Below are positions 60,557-64,000 of a stretch of 64,000 nucleotides of DNA, piece by piece. Origin of the DNA: Terriglobia bacterium (GTDB taxonomy: Bacteria; Acidobacteriota; Terriglobia; Terriglobales; Acidobacteriaceae). The notes under the pieces are model-generated. The model did no database searches. It was not told where the DNA came from and saw only the letters and a program-made list of their open reading frames with translations. Every line of letters starts with the position of its first letter. Within the stretch, counting starts at the first letter, position 1. A program made the position numbers and the translations under genes. The stretch spans positions 86,117 to 150,116 of the forward strand of contig JAIQGK010000004.1 of assembly GCA_020072645.1 (NCBI GenBank). Direction: 5' to 3'.

Positions 60557-61333
60557 ATGGCCGATGACGACAATTCTGGTCTTAGTGCATGGCCGAATCT
60601 GATTGAGAAGGTCCGCGCACGCACGCCGGCTCGCGTCCTTGCGGGCCGCACGGGAGCGGCGTATCGCACCGCCACGCAGTTACAGTTGCGCCAGGACCAT
60701 GCCGCGGCGCGCGATGCCGTCCGCACAGAATTCGATCTCACGAGAGATCTGGGCGTCGAGTTTGTGGAGCGATGGAAGCTCTTCTGCGTTTCGACCATGG
60801 CGGCTTCTAAGGACGAATATCTGCGGCGACCCGATCTTGGCCGTCGGCTGGATGCAAACGCGCGAAGTCAGTTGGCTGTGCACTGCGCCCTGAATGCCGA
60901 TCTGCAGATAGTGATTGGCGATGGACTTTCCGTAACCGCAGTTTCCAGCCAGGTTCCACCGTTGCTTCCCCTGCTTACTGAAAAGGCGCGATCACGCGGA
61001 TGGATACTGGGCCAGACATTCGCGGTCCAGTATTGCCGCGTCGGAGTGATGAATGATATAGGTGAGTTGCTTCACCCCAAAGTGGTGGTGTTGCTCATCG
61101 GTGAACGGCCCGGTCTGGCGACAGCAGAGAGCCTTTCTGCTTACATGGCATTCCAGCCGCGCGCAGGCCACAACGATTCTAATCGCAACCTGATCTCAAA
61201 CATTCATTCCTGTGGCGTGAGCGGGGAAGCCGCTGCATCGCGGATCATCGACCTGGCAGAACAGATGATGCAACGGCAAACCAGCGGCGTGGAAATCAAG
61301 GAAGAATTGCCGAAAGCGAAATGGCTGAAGTGA
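60557..61333 (+). CDS. eutC: Ethanolamine ammonia-lyase small subunit
   Basis: The ATG at 60557 gives 258 aa, typical of EutC. Family segments are clear: ARTPARVLAGRTGAAYRTAT, LRQDHAAARDAVRTEFDL, LNADLQIVIGDGLSVTAV, CRVGVMNDIGELLHPKVVVL and LIGERPGLATAESLSAYMAF. EutC and EutB together bind adenosylcobalamin and split ethanolamine into acetaldehyde and ammonia. The gene points towards eutB, which lies on the opposite strand, so the subunits cannot share a promoter. No microcompartment, eutA or other eut genes are seen. Confidence 0.9.
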   Translation: MADDDNSGLSAWPNLIEKVRARTPARVLAGRTGAAYRTATQLQLRQDHAAARDAVRTEFDLTRDLGVEFVERWKLFCVSTMAASKDEYLRRPDLGRRLDANARSQLAVHCALNADLQIVIGDGLSVTAVSSQVPPLLPLLTEKARSRGWILGQTFAVQYCRVGVMNDIGELLHPKVVVLLIGERPGLATAESLSAYMAFQPRAGHNDSNRNLISNIHSCGVSGEAAASRIIDLAEQMMQRQTSGVEIKEELPKAKWLK

Positions 61334-61355
61334 GGACATTTGGTAATTTTGTAAT

Positions 61356-61488
61356 TTTGGTAAATGAGTAAATTGAATTTCAACTCGCAAGGGCACTAGG
61401 CAATCAGGATTTTAGGTTTCGACCCTCCGGACCATTTACACTACGAAGCACCGGCCCGCTGCAATAATTCAATTACCCATTTACCAAA
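61356..61488. repeat. Inverted repeat between eutC and eutB
   Basis: TTTGGTAAATGAGTAAATTG (61356-61375, extending to 61379) faces AATTCAATTACCCATTTACC (61466-61485, extending to 61488) with few mismatches, filling the 156-base convergent gap. Further TTTGGTAATTTT copies precede the first arm. It could be a bidirectional transcript end or a small repeat element. Confidence 0.6.
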
Positions 61489-61489
61489 T

Positions 61490-63106
61490 TCATTTCATCG
61501 CCTTCTCCAGTCCCGCTGCGAGCTGCTTCCTTGCGCCTGCCTCAATCCTCGCTGGCTCGCCTCCTTTATATAAGCCCATTTCATGGAGCCATGCCAGGAA
61601 CTCCGGCGCGGGTCGCAGATTGAACAAGCGACGGACGGCCAGCGCGTCATGAAAGCTGGTGGATTGATAATTCAACATCACATCATCGGAGCAGGGAACG
61701 CCCATAAAGTAATTGCAGCCGGCGGCGGTGAGCAGCATGAGCAGGTTGTCGGCTGAGTTCTGGTCGGCTGCGGCGTGATTGGTATAGCAGACATCGCAAC
61801 CCATGGGCAGGCCAAGCAGTTTGCCCATGAAATGGTCTTCCAGTCCGGCACGAACGATCTGTCGCTCGTCATAAAGATATTCCGGCCCAATAAAACCAAC
61901 CACGCAATTGACCAGAAACGGCTCAAAAACGCGGGCCACACCATAGGCGCGCGCTTCCAAGGTAAGCTGATCGACGCCGTGATGTGCGTCAGCAGAAAGC
62001 GCGCTGCCCTGGCCGGTTTCGAAATACATTATGTTCAGTTCTGCGGGGCTTTTCACCGTGGAGCCGCGGAGACGCGGAGGATTTTGGGAAGGGTTTTCGT
62101 TCTTGAAATGAGATCCATCGCCGGTTGAAGCTCTTCTATCGTCGACACCACCCTGCATTGTCGCTGCTTCATCGAGACGCAACGTTTCTACCGCCTGTCG
62201 ACCCTCTTCGTTTTTCTCCGTGTCTCCGTGCCTCCGTGGTGAGACGTTGTGTTTATGACTTTCCAGAACGCGCTCGCGTCCTTCACGCAACATGCTCAGA
62301 GTTATGCCAAAACTTTCATTGGCTTTTTGCGTTCCCGCAACGGACTGGAACAGCAAGTCCAGCGGCGCTCCGCGCTCCATGGCCTTGAGCTGGGTTGAGA
62401 TGTGGGCCAGGCAGCAACTTTGTGTAGGAATGCTGTAAGCATCAATTAGCCGCTGCAGAGCATGCAGAATCGCGCTGACGCTCTCTATTGCATCGGTCGC
62501 GGGATTCACGCCAATCACGGCATCGCCACAGCCATAGAGCAGGCCGTCAAATGCGGAGAGCAGGATTCCCGCCGCATCGTCCGCAGGATGGTTGGGTTGC
62601 AAGCGAATTCCCAGGACGCCGCGCTGGCCCATAGTGTTACGGCATTGGGTGATGACGCGAATTTTGTTCGCAGCCAGCACCAGGTCTTTATTGCTCATCA
62701 GCTTGGTTACGGCGGCGGCAATTTCCGGCGTAATGGCCCAGTGCAATGCCTTGAGCGCAGCTTCGTCGGTTTCGTCGCTCAGGATGAACTCGCGAAATTC
62801 GCCGACCGTCATGCTCTTGATGGTCGAGAAACTCTCATGATCATGGGTTTCCAGAATCAGTCGTGTGACATCATCGTGCTCGGGCGGGATGAGCGGGTTG
62901 GCGAGAATTTCCTGAAGCGGCACATCGGCCAGCGCAAACTTGGCGGCCACGCGCTCCTGTTCAGATTCGGCCGCCAATCCGGCCAATTGGTCGCCGGACT
63001 TTTCCTCATTGGCCTTCGCAAAAAGGTCGGCCAGGCTGCGGAATTGAAAGCTTTTGTGCATTTCCAGGCGATAGTCATTATCCGCCGAAAGGTTAAAGCG
63101 CAGCAA
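61490..63106 (-). CDS. eutB: Ethanolamine ammonia-lyase large subunit with in-frame insertion
   Basis: This 538-aa catalytic subunit runs from a TTG; an ATG at 63061 is also possible. EutB features are clear: LVLAANKIRVITQCRNTMGQ, RGVLGIRLQPNHPADD, NIMYFETGQGSALSADAHHG (with the catalytic Glu), AYGVARVFEPFLVNCVVGFI and PMGCDVCYTNHAAADQNSAD. Family members have about 450-465 residues. The extra length is residues about 289-351, translated from an inverted-repeat element just before the catalytic NIMYFETG strand. Whether the enzyme tolerates this insert is unknown; no stop codon is introduced. It requires adenosylcobalamin and EutC (convergent). Confidence 0.9.
   Translation of the reverse strand: MLRFNLSADNDYRLEMHKSFQFRSLADLFAKANEEKSGDQLAGLAAESEQERVAAKFALADVPLQEILANPLIPPEHDDVTRLILETHDHESFSTIKSMTVGEFREFILSDETDEAALKALHWAITPEIAAAVTKLMSNKDLVLAANKIRVITQCRNTMGQRGVLGIRLQPNHPADDAAGILLSAFDGLLYGCGDAVIGVNPATDAIESVSAILHALQRLIDAYSIPTQSCCLAHISTQLKAMERGAPLDLLFQSVAGTQKANESFGITLSMLREGRERVLESHKHNVSPRRHGDTEKNEEGRQAVETLRLDEAATMQGGVDDRRASTGDGSHFKNENPSQNPPRLRGSTVKSPAELNIMYFETGQGSALSADAHHGVDQLTLEARAYGVARVFEPFLVNCVVGFIGPEYLYDERQIVRAGLEDHFMGKLLGLPMGCDVCYTNHAAADQNSADNLLMLLTAAGCNYFMGVPCSDDVMLNYQSTSFHDALAVRRLFNLRPAPEFLAWLHEMGLYKGGEPARIEAGARKQLAAGLEKAMK
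62054..62241. repeat. Inverted-repeat element inserted in eutB
   Basis: CACCGTGGAGCCGCGGAGAC (start of 62054-62080) faces the inverted relative CTCCGTGCCTCCGTGGTG (end of 62216-62241), enclosing about 135 bases. One arm matches the solo copy at 52064. The element length and frame leave eutB open. Confidence 0.75.
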
Positions 63107-63280
63107 TCGTACCTGAATGAGCTGTTATCGTGTTCAATAGTGCGGCGGTGCCAATTCGGCACAATTGCGTCTCTTCACAAAAATTAAGCCTTTTTTTACT
63201 TGCTTTCGCCCCTCTCAGGGACAATACTCCAGACAAACCTAGAACTAATTAAGGCAAGGGTAGGTCGACGGAACAAAACT

Positions 63281-63634
63281 ATGCGTCCATCAGTCCTTTC
63301 TATTTCCGCAGAGAGGGTGTTGGCCCCCATCCGCAATGCCGTATTGGCGCATGCCGGATACGGGGTGATACCAGTCTCCACGGTCGATGCGGCACTAAAA
63401 ATTCTTCGCATACGCCACGTGTGCGCTATTGTGATTGCCAATTCCGTGCCAGTACTGGAACGCCGCCGCGTCTGCTCAGAAGGGCACAACAAACGCATTC
63501 CTTCCGTGGTGCTTGATCCATACGACCAGAGAGACGAAGACGAATCTGAGCTCCACGTGAACCCGCTTGACGGTCCCGAAGCGTTCCTGGATGCGCTGGC
63601 CTCCCTGATGCAGCGCGACCATCGCCACGCCTGA
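63281..63634 (+). CDS. Degenerate receiver-like protein
   Basis: The ATG at 63281 gives 117 aa. The pattern of strands and helices is CheY-like (VLSISAERVLAPIRNAVLAH, VIPVSTVDAALKILRIRHVC, AIVIANSVPVLERRRVCSEG), but there is no acidic pair and the acceptor position is Asn or Ser. It resembles the degenerate receiver at 55642, sharing the opening 'VLSIS/ILSIG' strand. No partner is adjacent. Confidence 0.6.
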   Translation: MRPSVLSISAERVLAPIRNAVLAHAGYGVIPVSTVDAALKILRIRHVCAIVIANSVPVLERRRVCSEGHNKRIPSVVLDPYDQRDEDESELHVNPLDGPEAFLDALASLMQRDHRHA

Positions 63635-63675
63635 GTTTTTACTCCGATAAACAGACGCTGATAAACTTTTAGCTA

Positions 63676-64000
63676 ATGCCCCGCCGTCCCAGCCCAAGCA
63701 CAACACTCGATTCCTCGACCACTGATCTTATTGCGCTCAATGAAGAAATCATTGCGTGCACACTCTGCCCGCGATTGATTGCGCATTGCCGCAAAGTGGG
63801 CGAGATCAAACGCCGCGCTTACCTTGATTGGGACTACTGGGCCAAACCAGTGCCCGGCTTTGGAGATCCCAACGCGCGCCTGCTGATTCTTGGCCTTGCG
63901 CCCGGGGCCCATGGATCAAACCGCACAGGCCGCCCTTTTACCGGCGATGGTTCCGGCACCTTTATGTATCCCATCCTGCACAAGGCGGGATTTGCCTCCC
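63676..64000 (+). CDS. Uracil-DNA glycosylase, family 4/5 (truncated by window end)
   Basis: The first 108 codons are visible. Cys residues in [20 protein letters not shown] are placed to bind the iron-sulfur cluster of family 4/5 enzymes. [20 protein letters not shown] and [20 protein letters not shown] form the uracil-binding motif region, and [20 protein letters not shown] is also conserved. The [14 protein letters not shown] version and the [12 protein letters not shown] segment favour the UdgB (family 5) type. It removes uracil from DNA in base-excision repair. The C-terminus lies outside the window. Confidence 0.88.
   Translation, partial: MPRRPSPSTTLDSSTTDLIALNEEIIACTLCPRLIAHCRKVGEIKRRAYLDWDYWAKPVPGFGDPNARLLILGLAPGAHGSNRTGRPFTGDGSGTFMYPILHKAGFAS

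Noticed and set aside
1-64000. tRNA, rRNA or CRISPR loci
   Set aside because: I looked for typical tRNA arms and for regularly spaced repeats and found none that I could support.

Overview
The window looks like chromosomal DNA of a soil Acidobacteriota, probably Terriglobia/Koribacter-like. This is inferred from style: about 55-58% GC, many TTG starts, many Sec-exported proteins of unknown function, a FecR protein with a Trp/Tyr-rich block, many single-domain receivers, and abundant short intergenic inverted repeats. No rRNA, tRNA, prophage or CRISPR array was seen. There is one IS200-like transposase, one toxin-antitoxin pair, and several REP-like elements, two of which lie in frame inside genes.

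Region 1 (1.4-14.7 kb) is the most interesting. An oligopeptide ABC transporter (fused ATPases, two permeases, binding protein) runs with almost no gaps into an ECF-type sigma factor, a 958-aa TPR-CHAT (caspase-like) protein, a cytoplasmic zinc-finger protein resembling an anti-sigma factor, and two paralogous exported subtilases. The octapeptide QSTTSILD occurs four times in the first subtilase and three times in the second. It sits at matching places: before the catalytic Asp and in a loop ending exactly eight residues before the catalytic His. The seven DNA copies use different synonymous codons, so the peptide itself appears to be selected. My hypothesis is a regulated proteolytic system in which this motif is a processing or recognition site; this is unproven.

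Region 2 (14.8-29 kb) carries an exported M28 peptidase, an outer-membrane-like protein, a FecR protein behind a good sigma-54 promoter, a nucleotidyltransferase-like protein, UbiD with an in-frame double-hairpin insertion, the transposase, a Phd/PIN toxin-antitoxin pair, a DinB protein, a ferritin-like protein and two exported unknowns.

Region 3 (29-45 kb) has a divergent pyruvate-kinase-like protein overlapping a CHAD protein, a RoxA-like dihaem cytochrome, a BNR-repeat exported protein divergent from a TetR regulator, a small exported protein behind a second sigma-54 site, a PA2779/PA2778-like pair coupled to a TPR/outer-membrane protein, a methyltransferase and an NAD-binding epimerase-like protein.

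Region 4 (45-64 kb) holds a DUF4097 protein, a dienelactone hydrolase, a MarR regulator with a clear operator facing a Tat-exported multicopper oxidase and a SCO1-cytochrome c fusion, a cluster of intact and degenerate receivers, an ECF sigma factor, an epoxide-hydrolase-like enzyme, an SRPBCC-ArsR-DUF899-MerC operon, eutC and eutB placed tail to tail (eutB with an in-frame inverted-repeat element), and the start of a family 4/5 uracil-DNA glycosylase.
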